DNA of 49,738 nucleotides. Source: an actinobacterium acAMD-2. GTDB lineage: Bacteria; Actinomycetota; Actinomycetes; UBA12327. Under the pieces are notes generated by a model that saw nothing but the letters and a program-made list of their open reading frames with translations, was not told where the DNA came from and made no database searches. Below, piece by piece: positions 41,521-49,342 of the stretch; position 1 is the stretch's first letter; each line of letters starts with the position of its first letter. Location: assembly GCA_000754455.1 (NCBI GenBank), contig JNSE01000021.1:1-49738 (forward strand), in the 5' to 3' direction. The position numbers and the translations under genes are program-made.

Positions 41521-43002
41521 ATGAGAGAACCCAGTGATTCGACTGGCGACGATGAGTGGGGTTTCATTACCGCGCGCGCCAAGCCCTCACCACAGACAGC
41601 GACGAACAAAGAAGCCCTCGCTGATCTGATCGAATCGGAAAGTTCTACCCCAGCCGAACCAAAGAAGAACGTGGTGGGAAGCCGCCTCGAATCCTGGGGT
41701 GATCAATCGTCGATTGAACAACTTCGTGGTCGGGCTCGACCCCTCTCGTGGGCCATCGCCGCAGTGTTCGTCATCGGCTACATCAACGAAATCGTCGCTG
41801 GTTCTCGATTTGTTTCCCTACTGGGCCTCAAAGCAGTCATCATCATTTATCCACTGGCAGGCCTAGGCCTCATTGCCGTTGCTTTGTTGCAGATCACATG
41901 GATTGATCGCCTCCCGCGCGACAAAGCACTCTCGCGCGTCACCAAGATTTATGCCGGTGGTTTCGTCATCGGATTGATCCTTGTGGCCATTCCCCAGACC
42001 ACCATCATTGGCTCAGGGGTGATCTGGCTTTTCGCTGACCAATTGAACTTCCTGCTGCCGCTCATCATCTGGACTATGACCAGCGATGTGTTCAATGCCG
42101 GTGAGGGGCGCAAGATTTATCCGTCCATTACGCAGTGGCAATACGGTGGCCAACTCACCGGTCTAGCCATCAGCGCGTTAGCACCCTTCCTCTTTATCCC
42201 CCTAGGGATTCCTCTGCCCTACCTGCTCCTGATCTGCCCTATTGGTCTGTTGCTGATCGGGGTACTGCTGCCACGAGCGCTCAAAGACTCGGCTTTGAGC
42301 CAAGGCCATGGTCGCGACGAAAACGTCGTTGAGTCACTGAAATCAGCCTGGAGTTTCGTCGGCGGAGTGAAGGCCTTCACCGCGATGTTCTCGACCTCGG
42401 TTGCTGTCTTTACCGCCGGAATGATTTACAAAGGCGCCTTCCTCAGCAACAGCGAGGTGATTGTCAACGATCCAGCGAAGCTGCAAGTGATCTACGGGCT
42501 CACGATGATCGCCGTGTTCATCATGTGTGGACTCCTCCAAAAATTCTTCGTTACCAAAATCTTGGAGAAATTCACCATCCCTGGCTCATTGCTCCTCTTG
42601 CCAATCTTTGCCACCGCTTGCGGAGTCTTCATGGCATGGGGCCTCATCGGCGGGCTGGGCATTAAGCCGCAATACTTGCCATTCCTGATAATCGGCATCA
42701 TCTTGTGGTGGGTGCCTCGCTGGAGCATCGATGACGTTGCTCGCCGCACCGCGCTAGCCGTTGTCCCCAACGAACGTCGGGCACGTGTTTCCTTCATCAT
42801 TGACCTACTCCCCATCTGCGTTGGTCTTATTGCGGCCGGTCTGGTTCTAGGACTCACCTACGCAACCGGTCTCACCCAGTTGGCACCGCTCATCGCCTTA
42901 CCCTTTGCGCTCTTTGCGATCTTCCCTGCGCGGGTCATGGCCAAGGAGTGGGACAAGGCCCTGTTGAGCCCCTTGCTGCGGATTCGCAAACGCCTGAACT
43001 AG
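41521..43002 (+). CDS. NTT/Npt-like major-facilitator membrane transporter candidate
   Basis: 493 aa. About 75 N-terminal cytoplasmic residues, then about 12 helices. The central segment (DQLNFLLPLIIWTMTSDVFN, GEGRKIYPSITQWQYGGQLT) resembles the W-x-x-x-x-D-x-F...E-x-x-x-x-YP signature of ATP/ADP-translocase-like (NTT, MFS Npt1/Npt2) carriers; NERRARVSFIIDL lies in a later loop. Nucleotide transport would be unusual for a free-living cell; related carriers can move other anions. The similarity is moderate and a general MFS carrier cannot be excluded. ATG with AGGGAGGG upstream. Confidence 0.7.
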   Translation: MREPSDSTGDDEWGFITARAKPSPQTATNKEALADLIESESSTPAEPKKNVVGSRLESWGDQSSIEQLRGRARPLSWAIAAVFVIGYINEIVAGSRFVSLLGLKAVIIIYPLAGLGLIAVALLQITWIDRLPRDKALSRVTKIYAGGFVIGLILVAIPQTTIIGSGVIWLFADQLNFLLPLIIWTMTSDVFNAGEGRKIYPSITQWQYGGQLTGLAISALAPFLFIPLGIPLPYLLLICPIGLLLIGVLLPRALKDSALSQGHGRDENVVESLKSAWSFVGGVKAFTAMFSTSVAVFTAGMIYKGAFLSNSEVIVNDPAKLQVIYGLTMIAVFIMCGLLQKFFVTKILEKFTIPGSLLLLPIFATACGVFMAWGLIGGLGIKPQYLPFLIIGIILWWVPRWSIDDVARRTALAVVPNERRARVSFIIDLLPICVGLIAAGLVLGLTYATGLTQLAPLIALPFALFAIFPARVMAKEWDKALLSPLLRIRKRLN

Positions 43003-43008
43003 GTAAAA

Positions 43009-43027
43009 CTGGCTCCTTGCGAGCCAG
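43009..43027 (+). terminator. Short hairpin after the transporter gene
   Basis: CTGGCTC-CTTGC-GAGCCAG, 7-bp stem seven bases after the stop; no T tract, so a weak terminator at most. Confidence 0.45.
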
Positions 43028-43118
43028 CAATCTCATCAAAAGAGCTGGTTTCCCTTGCCTGCCATTGGTCAAGCACGTCAGACTGAGGGGGGGCCTGAAG
43101 ACGCGGAAGGAGAAAAGC

Positions 43119-43916
43119 GTGACAAGCGACCTGTCCGCTGTACCTTCCATGCGCGAGCATCAATGGGCCAGCATTCGCCTGGCCTACCAGCCCGTTCATC
43201 ATGTGGTGTGCCGGCAACCGGCTGGAGCCGAAGCGCTTCTGCGTCGCCTTGAACCTGACGGCAGCGTCTTGGGTCCGCAGGTCGTTTTGGAGCAGTCGGA
43301 TCGAGATGGCACCGACTTTGAACTCGCGTGCTACATCGTTTCGCTGGCAGCCCAACAAGCTAAAACGTGGGCCGGAGACAACTGGCTCACTGGATATCGC
43401 GTCGGCATCAACGTCAGCCCTCGAGTTTTGGGAAGAACCGACTTTGCAGCCAGTGTCTTACACATCCTTGAACAACATGAGTGTGATCCCAGAAATATCT
43501 TGATAGAGCTAACCGAAACGCAATACCTTGACCACTTCCGATCCGCTCTTGATCAAATCCGTCAATTGCGAGCAGCCGAAATCTTGGTCGCCCTTGATGA
43601 CTTCGGAGCCGGCTATTCCAATATTGGACTATTGCGCTCGCTACCTATCGACATGATCAAGATTGATCCGGTTGTCTTCGGCGATGAACCCAAAGCACGC
43701 GAGATCTCCGTGGTCTCTCACGTCGTTGGTATGGCACAGGCGGTGGGTGCCGTCGTTGTGGCTGAGGGAATTGAGACTGAAACTCAACTCGCGTGTGTCG
43801 AAACTGCTGGTGTGGACTACGTGCAGGGCTGGCTCTTTTCCCGAGCCACCTTGGCCGGCCAAGTCGCTCCCGGCTGGGGACCTTCGGGCCAGGCCCCCTG
43901 CACCTGCTGGGCCTAA
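43119..43916 (+). CDS. Stand-alone EAL-domain c-di-GMP phosphodiesterase
   Basis: 265 aa, only an EAL domain. Catalytic residues all visible: E38 (AEALLRR), N98 (NVS), E130 (IELTET), D160-D161 (LDDFGAGYSNIG), K181 (IKID), E216 (VVAEGIETE) and Q236 (YVQGWLF). This argues for active hydrolysis of c-di-GMP to pGpG. No GGDEF or sensor domain in the protein or window. Start GTG 43119 is fixed by GGAAGGAG six bases upstream, so the open frame to 42948 is not used. Confidence 0.93.
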   Translation: MTSDLSAVPSMREHQWASIRLAYQPVHHVVCRQPAGAEALLRRLEPDGSVLGPQVVLEQSDRDGTDFELACYIVSLAAQQAKTWAGDNWLTGYRVGINVSPRVLGRTDFAASVLHILEQHECDPRNILIELTETQYLDHFRSALDQIRQLRAAEILVALDDFGAGYSNIGLLRSLPIDMIKIDPVVFGDEPKAREISVVSHVVGMAQAVGAVVVAEGIETETQLACVETAGVDYVQGWLFSRATLAGQVAPGWGPSGQAPCTCWA

Positions 43917-43922
43917 GTCGCG

Positions 43923-45056
43923 CTAAGGGCTCGTTGAACCTTCAGGCGTGGCCGGCAAGATCCAAGAGTTCTCTAAGCCTTCTTCGCGACGGTAAGGGCT
44001 CGCGATGATGGTCTTCATACTCTTAGTTCCTTCGGAAGTTCCCAGCACCGAGTAACCCAAGTCCACTGCCTTTTGCTTAATCTTGCGGAACTCAAGAGAC
44101 ATTTGGTCTGAACGAAGGTGCAGTTCGCCATTGAGTTCGGTGGGGATCAACTCAGGAGCGATCTCATTGACGACGACGTCGTCCTGGGCAAACACCTTTT
44201 CAATCATCTTTTTGGCAATGCGGTCAGCCCACGGCGTCTTGTAGAAGTTCCGGTAGCCCTTCCACTTAGTCAGCGTGGTGTATTCATCGACGGGAATATT
44301 GGTGTCCCAGATGACCTGGCGACCCAGCTTGGGAATCGTGAGGTCAATCATGACGATGGAGGGGAAGAAGAACGCGGTCTTGACCAACACCGGTGGCGTG
44401 GGTTCGTCCTCCTTGTAGGCACGTGACTTAGGGAACAACTGCGTCAATTTGCCAGCGGGCTTATTTGGCGAGAACTGCTCGACGGTAAGGCGAGCCCACC
44501 ATTCACCGACTTCAATTTCAAACTCTTCAACCGGCGGAGCCTTGGGGTCACCGAAGACGCCACCGTGGACGAACGGGGTGTGCGATTGGTCCGTTCCGTT
44601 TTCTACTACGCGCTCGTAGTTTGCATTCCACGTCCACTCACCACTGACCGAGCGATACTCCGGGTCATCCATGAAGGACAGATCAGGAATGGGCACGCGC
44701 TCTTCTTCGGGAATATCTCCCGGGAATACCCAGATCCAGCCATAGCGCTCTTCGACCGGGTAGCTATCAACTCGTGCGCGCTTGGAGATCGGCTTCCCAC
44801 GACCGTTGGCCGGAATGATGGTGCAAGCACCGTCGCCACCAAATCCCCAACCGTGATACGGACACGTAATGTTGTCGTCTTCGACCTTGCCCTGCGACAA
44901 GCTGCCGCCGCGGTGAATGCAGGTGTTGCTCAGCGCACGCACCTCACCATTGCTCGCGCGCCACAAGACAAGGTCCTGCGCCAACAAGCGGTGCTTGGAA
45001 GGAGCCGCAGTGATTTCTTCGCTGAACGCAATCGCGTACCAAAAGTTTTTGAACAT
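43923..45056 (-). CDS. Rieske non-heme iron oxygenase
   Basis: 377 aa oxygenase alpha-subunit type. Rieske [2Fe-2S] ligands C46, H48 (CIHRGG) and C65, H68 (CPYHGWGF); mononuclear iron motif NGTDQSHTPFVH with D156, H159, H164. Closest in style to the vanillate demethylase / pheophorbide a oxygenase group. Reductase and ferredoxin partners are not nearby. Ends 7 bp from the convergent EAL gene. Substrate unknown. Confidence 0.92.
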   Translation of the reverse strand: MFKNFWYAIAFSEEITAAPSKHRLLAQDLVLWRASNGEVRALSNTCIHRGGSLSQGKVEDDNITCPYHGWGFGGDGACTIIPANGRGKPISKRARVDSYPVEERYGWIWVFPGDIPEEERVPIPDLSFMDDPEYRSVSGEWTWNANYERVVENGTDQSHTPFVHGGVFGDPKAPPVEEFEIEVGEWWARLTVEQFSPNKPAGKLTQLFPKSRAYKEDEPTPPVLVKTAFFFPSIVMIDLTIPKLGRQVIWDTNIPVDEYTTLTKWKGYRNFYKTPWADRIAKKMIEKVFAQDDVVVNEIAPELIPTELNGELHLRSDQMSLEFRKIKQKAVDLGYSVLGTSEGTKSMKTIIASPYRREEGLENSWILPATPEGSTSP

Positions 45057-45120
45057 GTCTGTAAGTGTGGCCGATGAATGAGGATCTCGCGCCCTCGGGG
45101 CACCAAAATGGGCCGAAGGA

Positions 45121-45984
45121 CTAGTCCCAGGCTCCGTAGACAGTCACGCGCAGGGGTTGGTTACGCGTGAGGTTAAACAAGACCTTGGCATCTTTGATGT
45201 ACATGTTGATACAGCCGTGGGAGTGACCCACCCACGGATCGACCATGAATCCAGAGCCATGCTGACCCTGCCCCCCCGAATGCGGCATGAAGTAGTACAT
45301 CTTCACGTCGTAAAGCGAGGACACCTTTTCCTTGTAACGAGCAGTCACTTTGTAGTTTCCGGTACGGGTCTGAGTTGAGTACGCACCCCCACGAACCAGC
45401 CACACGTTCCACAACTTCCCATTCTTAAACAAGAAGTCTTGGTGCGATGCTCGGTCGTAGCAGGAGTGCCAACCTGCACCCCGGCACACTGTGGGAATCG
45501 ATGACTTAAATCGAATGGTGCGCTGAATCAATACGGCCCAAGTCTGCACATTCACGTTCCCCGTTGGGGCCAAGCAATTCTTAGACTGGAAGGTGCGTAC
45601 CGCTCGCCGAGTGGCCGGTCCGTAAGAACCAGTGACCGAGCCCTTGTAGACCTTGGCCCATCGCAGTCGGTACTGCGCCTCACGCACGTGATTGATCGAC
45701 TTGGGCCCACCATCGCGCATGCCAAATTTTGTGGCCGCACGGTAGAACGGTTTAGACGGGGTGGTGTTCTTCGCTTGAGCAGCGATTTGACACTTAGTCA
45801 GGGCGCGTGGGGTGGGCTTTGGTGTCGGCTTCGGAGTGGGCCGAGGAGTTGGACTCGGTGACATCGTCGGCGGTGGCGTTGTCGGTGGCGCAATGACCGC
45901 GGCACCAGCTGTAGGAACGGTAAGAGCGCTTAGCCCCAGGGCAGCCACAGCACACATGCTTGCCCTCGCCCCAGCCCTGCGCAT
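45121..45984 (-). CDS. Secreted L,D-transpeptidase (YkuD) with peptidoglycan-binding domain
   Basis: About 287 aa. Signal peptide (AGARASMCAVAALGLSAL), then a Pro/Thr/Ser/Lys linker, a PG_binding_1-like domain (YRLRWAKVYKGSVTGSYGPA, TRRAVRTFQSKNCLAPTG) and a C-terminal YkuD domain with the catalytic HSHGCINM motif. It forms 3->3 cross-links or attaches proteins to peptidoglycan. ATG 45984 is preferred (GAAGGG 7 bases upstream); GTG 45999 is possible. Downstream of the riboswitch-controlled NlpC/P60 gene and possibly on the same transcript. Confidence 0.92.
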   Translation of the reverse strand: MRRAGARASMCAVAALGLSALTVPTAGAAVIAPPTTPPPTMSPSPTPRPTPKPTPKPTPRALTKCQIAAQAKNTTPSKPFYRAATKFGMRDGGPKSINHVREAQYRLRWAKVYKGSVTGSYGPATRRAVRTFQSKNCLAPTGNVNVQTWAVLIQRTIRFKSSIPTVCRGAGWHSCYDRASHQDFLFKNGKLWNVWLVRGGAYSTQTRTGNYKVTARYKEKVSSLYDVKMYYFMPHSGGQGQHGSGFMVDPWVGHSHGCINMYIKDAKVLFNLTRNQPLRVTVYGAWD

Positions 45985-46071
45985 GTCTTGGCCCTTCACC
46001 CGTCCTGAGCGGCCAGATCATCATGGCCTCAGATAAGTGTGCCCTACCGCGGGCAAGGTCCGCAAAAGTCC

Positions 46072-46869
46072 TTAGACCACACGACCGAAAAAGACGTTCC
46101 CGGAGAAGATCGGGCCCAAGCCGGAACGAGTGCCCGGTACTGAGGCGTGGTACAGCCGACTTCCACCCGCATAGATCCCCACGTGATAGACACGTCCGCC
46201 CTTGGTGAAGAACACCAAGTCACCCGGACGGGCCTGCGAGCGCGAGATTCGGCGCACGCTAGAAGCTTGCTGACCAGATTGATGGGGCAAGCTGCGTCCG
46301 ATGGCCCGTTCAATGACGTAGCTCGTGAATCCAGAGCAGTCAAACGAACCAGGACCGGCGGCACCGGCGACATAGGGGCGACCGGAATAGCGTCGCGCCA
46401 TGTCAATAATGCGACCGAGGCGAGAGGTGGTACGCACTTGTGCGGCAACGGTCTTGCCAGCGCGCGATCGATTCCACTGGGAAATGATGCGATCGGTGGA
46501 AGTATCAACAGCCCCGGTGCGTGAAACCTTGGCCCACTTTTGGATTTGCTTGACGCGAACAACCGTCTTGGCGTCATAGACGCGGTCGGGCTTGAGCATG
46601 TGAACGCGTTGTTCCAACTTCAAGACAGCAATTCCGCGCGAACCCTTTTTCAACAAGACTTTGGCTGGCTTCGGGTGAGCCAGCGGAGGGGTGACCGGAG
46701 CAATAACCTCAACGGCCGGCGGCTTCGTGGATGGTCCTTGGACTGACGATTCAGGACCCGAGACACTGCCAGCATTGGCTTGTGCGGATGCCACAACAGG
46801 ACTGACCAACGAGGCCAAAAGCCCAGCGCTAATAGCAAGCGCCAACGAGCGACGTGATGTTTTGAGCAT
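46072..46869 (-). CDS. NlpC/P60 peptidoglycan endopeptidase
   Basis: 265 aa. Signal peptide (LALAISAGLLASLVSPVVAS), a Pro-rich stretch, a peptidoglycan-binding-like region (KKGSRGIAVLKLEQRVHML), then the NlpC/P60 domain: catalytic Cys in SFDCSGFTSYV, His in VYHVGIYAGG and a polar third residue in YHASV. Cuts gamma-D-Glu-meso-DAP-type bonds. Starts 17 bp after a c-di-AMP riboswitch aptamer, with GAGAGGG as Shine-Dalgarno sequence. Confidence 0.94.
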   Translation of the reverse strand: MLKTSRRSLALAISAGLLASLVSPVVASAQANAGSVSGPESSVQGPSTKPPAVEVIAPVTPPLAHPKPAKVLLKKGSRGIAVLKLEQRVHMLKPDRVYDAKTVVRVKQIQKWAKVSRTGAVDTSTDRIISQWNRSRAGKTVAAQVRTTSRLGRIIDMARRYSGRPYVAGAAGPGSFDCSGFTSYVIERAIGRSLPHQSGQQASSVRRISRSQARPGDLVFFTKGGRVYHVGIYAGGSRLYHASVPGTRSGLGPIFSGNVFFGRVV

Positions 46870-46885
46870 GTCGAAGATGCCCTCT

Positions 46886-47049
46886 CCGACGCCTTCGAGG
46901 TGAGCTGTCGGGTTCGGGCCGGAGTATGGCCCGGCCGGCTAGTTTCCTAGTCGGCTTCACCCCAAGGCCCAAAAATCTGGGCCACTTTCATGGGTCCCCC
47001 GCTCCTGCCAAGCGGTTTTTCTTTGCTACCAGGCAGGATTCGGCGTCGG
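46886..47049 (-). ncRNA. c-di-AMP riboswitch (ydaO-yuaA)
   Basis: The minus strand shows the conserved blocks of the ydaO aptamer: AGCGGGGGACCCA (46991-47003), GGGGTGAAGC (46954-46963) and CCCGACAGCTCACCTCGAAG (46893-46912). The closing helix P1 is perfect: CCGACGCC (47042-47049) with GGCGTCGG (46886-46893). Ligand-induced P1 closure lies next to GGAGAGGG, the Shine-Dalgarno sequence of the NlpC/P60 gene, so translational control fits. In actinobacteria this riboswitch commonly precedes wall hydrolases and rpf genes; c-di-AMP usually turns the gene off. Confidence 0.93.
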
Positions 47050-47060
47050 TATCAAAGACC

Positions 47061-47078
47061 CCCGAACTGATCTTCGGG
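47061..47078 (-). other. Hairpin just upstream of the riboswitch
   Basis: CCCGAA-CTGATC-TTCGGG; on the minus strand GGTCTTTG follows. It may be the terminator of the preceding dtxR transcript or part of the riboswitch promoter region. Confidence 0.4.
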
Positions 47079-47109
47079 TTGCTAACACCCTAGACGATGG
47101 ATTCCGCAA

Positions 47110-47175
47110 GTGCCCATTGGGCACGGTTTTAGGCACAAATCGGGCACCACAGGCCCGAAATCGGACATTTCGGGC
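47110..47175. other. Two strong inverted repeats downstream of dtxR
   Basis: GTGCCC-ATT-GGGCAC (47110-47124) and GCCCGAAA-TCGGACA-TTTCGGGC (47153-47175). They occupy the gap between the dtxR stop and the riboswitch and may act as terminators. On the plus strand GGTTTT follows the first. Confidence 0.5.
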
Positions 47176-47215
47176 GGCGGGTAAAGCCCCACCAGGAATC
47201 TGAGTGTGGGCGCGT

Positions 47216-47908
47216 TCAGTGAGTCCCAGCAGCAACAAAAACGTGGGCGGCTGTTTCATCATCGAGTTCGGCGTATTCGCCAGCGCTGCCGACCATGACA
47301 CCGCCGTCTGACCGCGTTACCGAAACAATTTCGCCGGGCTGAACCCCTGCCCGCCGCAAAGCCGTCATCAATTCACTGTCTTCTTGCACCGGTTCGGCTA
47401 TGCGCCGCACCGTGACTCTCTTGGGCTCACTACCCGCAACTGAGTCAAGCCCTACCAACGCTTCGGTTGATGTGTCATGGGCAGCTTCATCAAAAAGTTC
47501 AGCGAGACCTGGGATGGGATTGCCGTAGGGCGACTCGGTCGGATGATCGAGCAATTCGACGATGCGTCGCTCCACGTCTTCACTCATCACGTGTTCCCAG
47601 CGACAAGCCTCCGCGTGCACGGTTTCCCACGGCAGGCCAATGATCTGAATGAGCATGCACTCCGACAATCGGTGCTTGCGCATCACGCGCACGGCCATGG
47701 CTCGACCCGCAGGCGTGAACTCCAAGTGGCGATCGTCTTGCAGGATCAAGAGGCCATCGCGCTCAAGACGAGCAACGGTCTGGCTCACCGTTGGGCCGCT
47801 TTGGCCTAAGCGCTCCGTAATCCGCGCACGCATGGGACGAATGCCTTCTTCTTCTAACTCATACACCGTGCGCAAATACATTTCGGTGGTATCAATCAGT
47901 CCGCTCAC
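47216..47908 (-). CDS. ideR: Iron-dependent repressor IdeR/DtxR family
   Basis: 230 aa. Winged-helix domain (LIDTTEMYLRTVYELEEEGI, RLGQSGPTVSQTVARLERDG), dimerisation/metal domain and C-terminal SH3-like domain. All DtxR ligands keep their positions: site 2 M10, C102, E105, H106 (EACRWEHVMSE); site 1 H79, E83, H98. This supports Fe2+ sensing rather than an MntR-only role. GTG 47908 is leaderless (TACGGT, six bases, GTG). Divergent from the photolyase. Confidence 0.95.
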   Translation of the reverse strand: MSGLIDTTEMYLRTVYELEEEGIRPMRARITERLGQSGPTVSQTVARLERDGLLILQDDRHLEFTPAGRAMAVRVMRKHRLSECMLIQIIGLPWETVHAEACRWEHVMSEDVERRIVELLDHPTESPYGNPIPGLAELFDEAAHDTSTEALVGLDSVAGSEPKRVTVRRIAEPVQEDSELMTALRRAGVQPGEIVSVTRSDGGVMVGSAGEYAELDDETAAHVFVAAGTH

Positions 47909-47914
47909 CCCCTA

Positions 47915-47920
47915 ACCGTA
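47915..47920 (-). promoter_or_regulatory. -10 element TACGGT, leaderless start of ideR
   Basis: TACGGT, TAGGGG, GTG 47908 on the minus strand. Confidence 0.55.
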
Positions 47921-47980
47921 CCGACTCATACGCGGTTGCGTCGCCTTCTCGCTTCAGGTGCGTGGGAGGGCGAAGCCCTC

Positions 47981-47986
47981 TAGCGT
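47981..47986 (+). promoter_or_regulatory. -10 element TAGCGT, leaderless start of the photolyase
   Basis: TAGCGT, GGGGAC, ATG 47993; no separate Shine-Dalgarno requirement is apparent. Confidence 0.55.
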
Positions 47987-47992
47987 GGGGAC

Positions 47993-49330
47993 ATGACTTC
48001 GGTGATGTGGTTTCGGCGGGACTTGCGCCTCAATGACCATGCGGCTCTGGCTCGTGCCGCGGAAGCCGGGCCAGTCCTTGGCCTGTTTGTCATTGACCCG
48101 CATCTGTGGGACAAGTCCGGTGCCGTCCGGCGCGTGTGCCTCCTGCGCAGTCTTGATGCACTCAACGAAGCAATGGGCGGCGAACTCGTCGTGCGGGTAG
48201 GAAGCCCCACCGAGGTGGTGCCAGCAGTAGCGAAGGACGTTGGCGCGAGCACCGTCTTTATCAGCGCCGACTTTGCTCCCTATGGTCAACAGCGCGATGC
48301 AGATGTCGAACGCGCCCTGCTGGACGACCAGGTAGCACTGGAATCTGTGGGGTCGCCGTATGCCGTCAACCCAGGGGTTGTGCGCAAGTCGGATGGAACG
48401 CCCTACCAAGTCTTCACCCCGTTTTATCGAGCGTGGTGTGACAGTGGCTGGTTGGCACCGGTGGCAAACACCCCTCCGTCGTGGCTCAACCTCGTCAGTG
48501 ATCCGTGGCCAACGGCGGAACTCCCTGCTGGCGTGACACTTCCCGCTATCGGGGAACAAGCAAGTTTGGATCTTTGGCGGACATTCCACACCGACCTCAT
48601 CGACGAGTACCCAGACCGCCGGGACAGACCTGATCTTGCGGGAACCTCGAGCTTGTCCATGGCTCTTCGCTGGGGGCACGTGCACCCGCGCACCTTGCTC
48701 GCCGAGCTCAACGATTCCAGGGCGCACGATGTCTACCGGCGAGAGTTGTGCTGGCGAGAGTTCTACGCCGATGTGCTGTTCCACGTCCCGCAATCTGCCC
48801 GCAACAGCCTTAAACCCACCATGCAAGCCATGCGAACAGATAGCGGAGCGACGGCAGATGCTCGATTCACTGCCTGGGCTGAAGGCCGAACTGGCTATCC
48901 GTTTGTTGACGCGGGTATGCGCCAACTTGTAGCCGAAGGCTGGATTCACAATCGCGTGCGCATGGTCGTGGCTTCGTTCTTGGTTAAGGACCTGCACTTG
49001 GACTGGCAACGTGGTGCCTCGCACTTCATGCAGTGGTTGCGCGACGGCGACATCGCGAGCAATCAACACGGCTGGCAATGGGCTGCCGGAACGGGAACAG
49101 ATGCGGCGCCGTACTTTCGAGTTTTTAACCCTGTAATGCAAGGCATAAAATTTGATCCCGATGGTGACTATGTGCGCAAATACATTCCCGAACTTGCCCA
49201 ACTTCCCGGAGCAAGTGCACACACACCGTGGGACGCACCACTGCTTGCCGCTGAATATCCCGAGCGCATTGTTGATCACAGCGTTGAACGCAATGAAGCT
49301 CTCGCGCGACTAGCGGAACTGAAGAACTAG
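47993..49330 (+). CDS. phrB: Deoxyribodipyrimidine photolyase
   Basis: Light-driven repair of cyclobutane pyrimidine dimers using FAD. 445 aa. N-terminal antenna domain (VMWFRRDLRLNDHAALARA); C-terminal FAD domain with ELCWREFYADVLFH, GRTGYPFVDAGMRQL, EGWIHNRVRMVVASFLVKD, GDIASNQHGWQW and YFRVFNPVMQG. The cryptochrome/photolyase class is clear; class I CPD photolyase is the best guess. Its presence suggests exposure to sunlight. Confidence 0.95.
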   Translation: MTSVMWFRRDLRLNDHAALARAAEAGPVLGLFVIDPHLWDKSGAVRRVCLLRSLDALNEAMGGELVVRVGSPTEVVPAVAKDVGASTVFISADFAPYGQQRDADVERALLDDQVALESVGSPYAVNPGVVRKSDGTPYQVFTPFYRAWCDSGWLAPVANTPPSWLNLVSDPWPTAELPAGVTLPAIGEQASLDLWRTFHTDLIDEYPDRRDRPDLAGTSSLSMALRWGHVHPRTLLAELNDSRAHDVYRRELCWREFYADVLFHVPQSARNSLKPTMQAMRTDSGATADARFTAWAEGRTGYPFVDAGMRQLVAEGWIHNRVRMVVASFLVKDLHLDWQRGASHFMQWLRDGDIASNQHGWQWAAGTGTDAAPYFRVFNPVMQGIKFDPDGDYVRKYIPELAQLPGASAHTPWDAPLLAAEYPERIVDHSVERNEALARLAELKN

Positions 49331-49342
49331 ACCTACTCGGAC

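Noticed and set aside
43003..43118. Possible c-di-GMP (GEMM) riboswitch before the EAL gene
   Set aside because: The conserved GEMM blocks are absent; only a terminator-like hairpin and a Shine-Dalgarno sequence are visible.
47954..49279. 441-aa open frame on the minus strand
   Set aside because: It is antisense to the photolyase, whose protein has every family motif; the antisense product has no recognisable domain.
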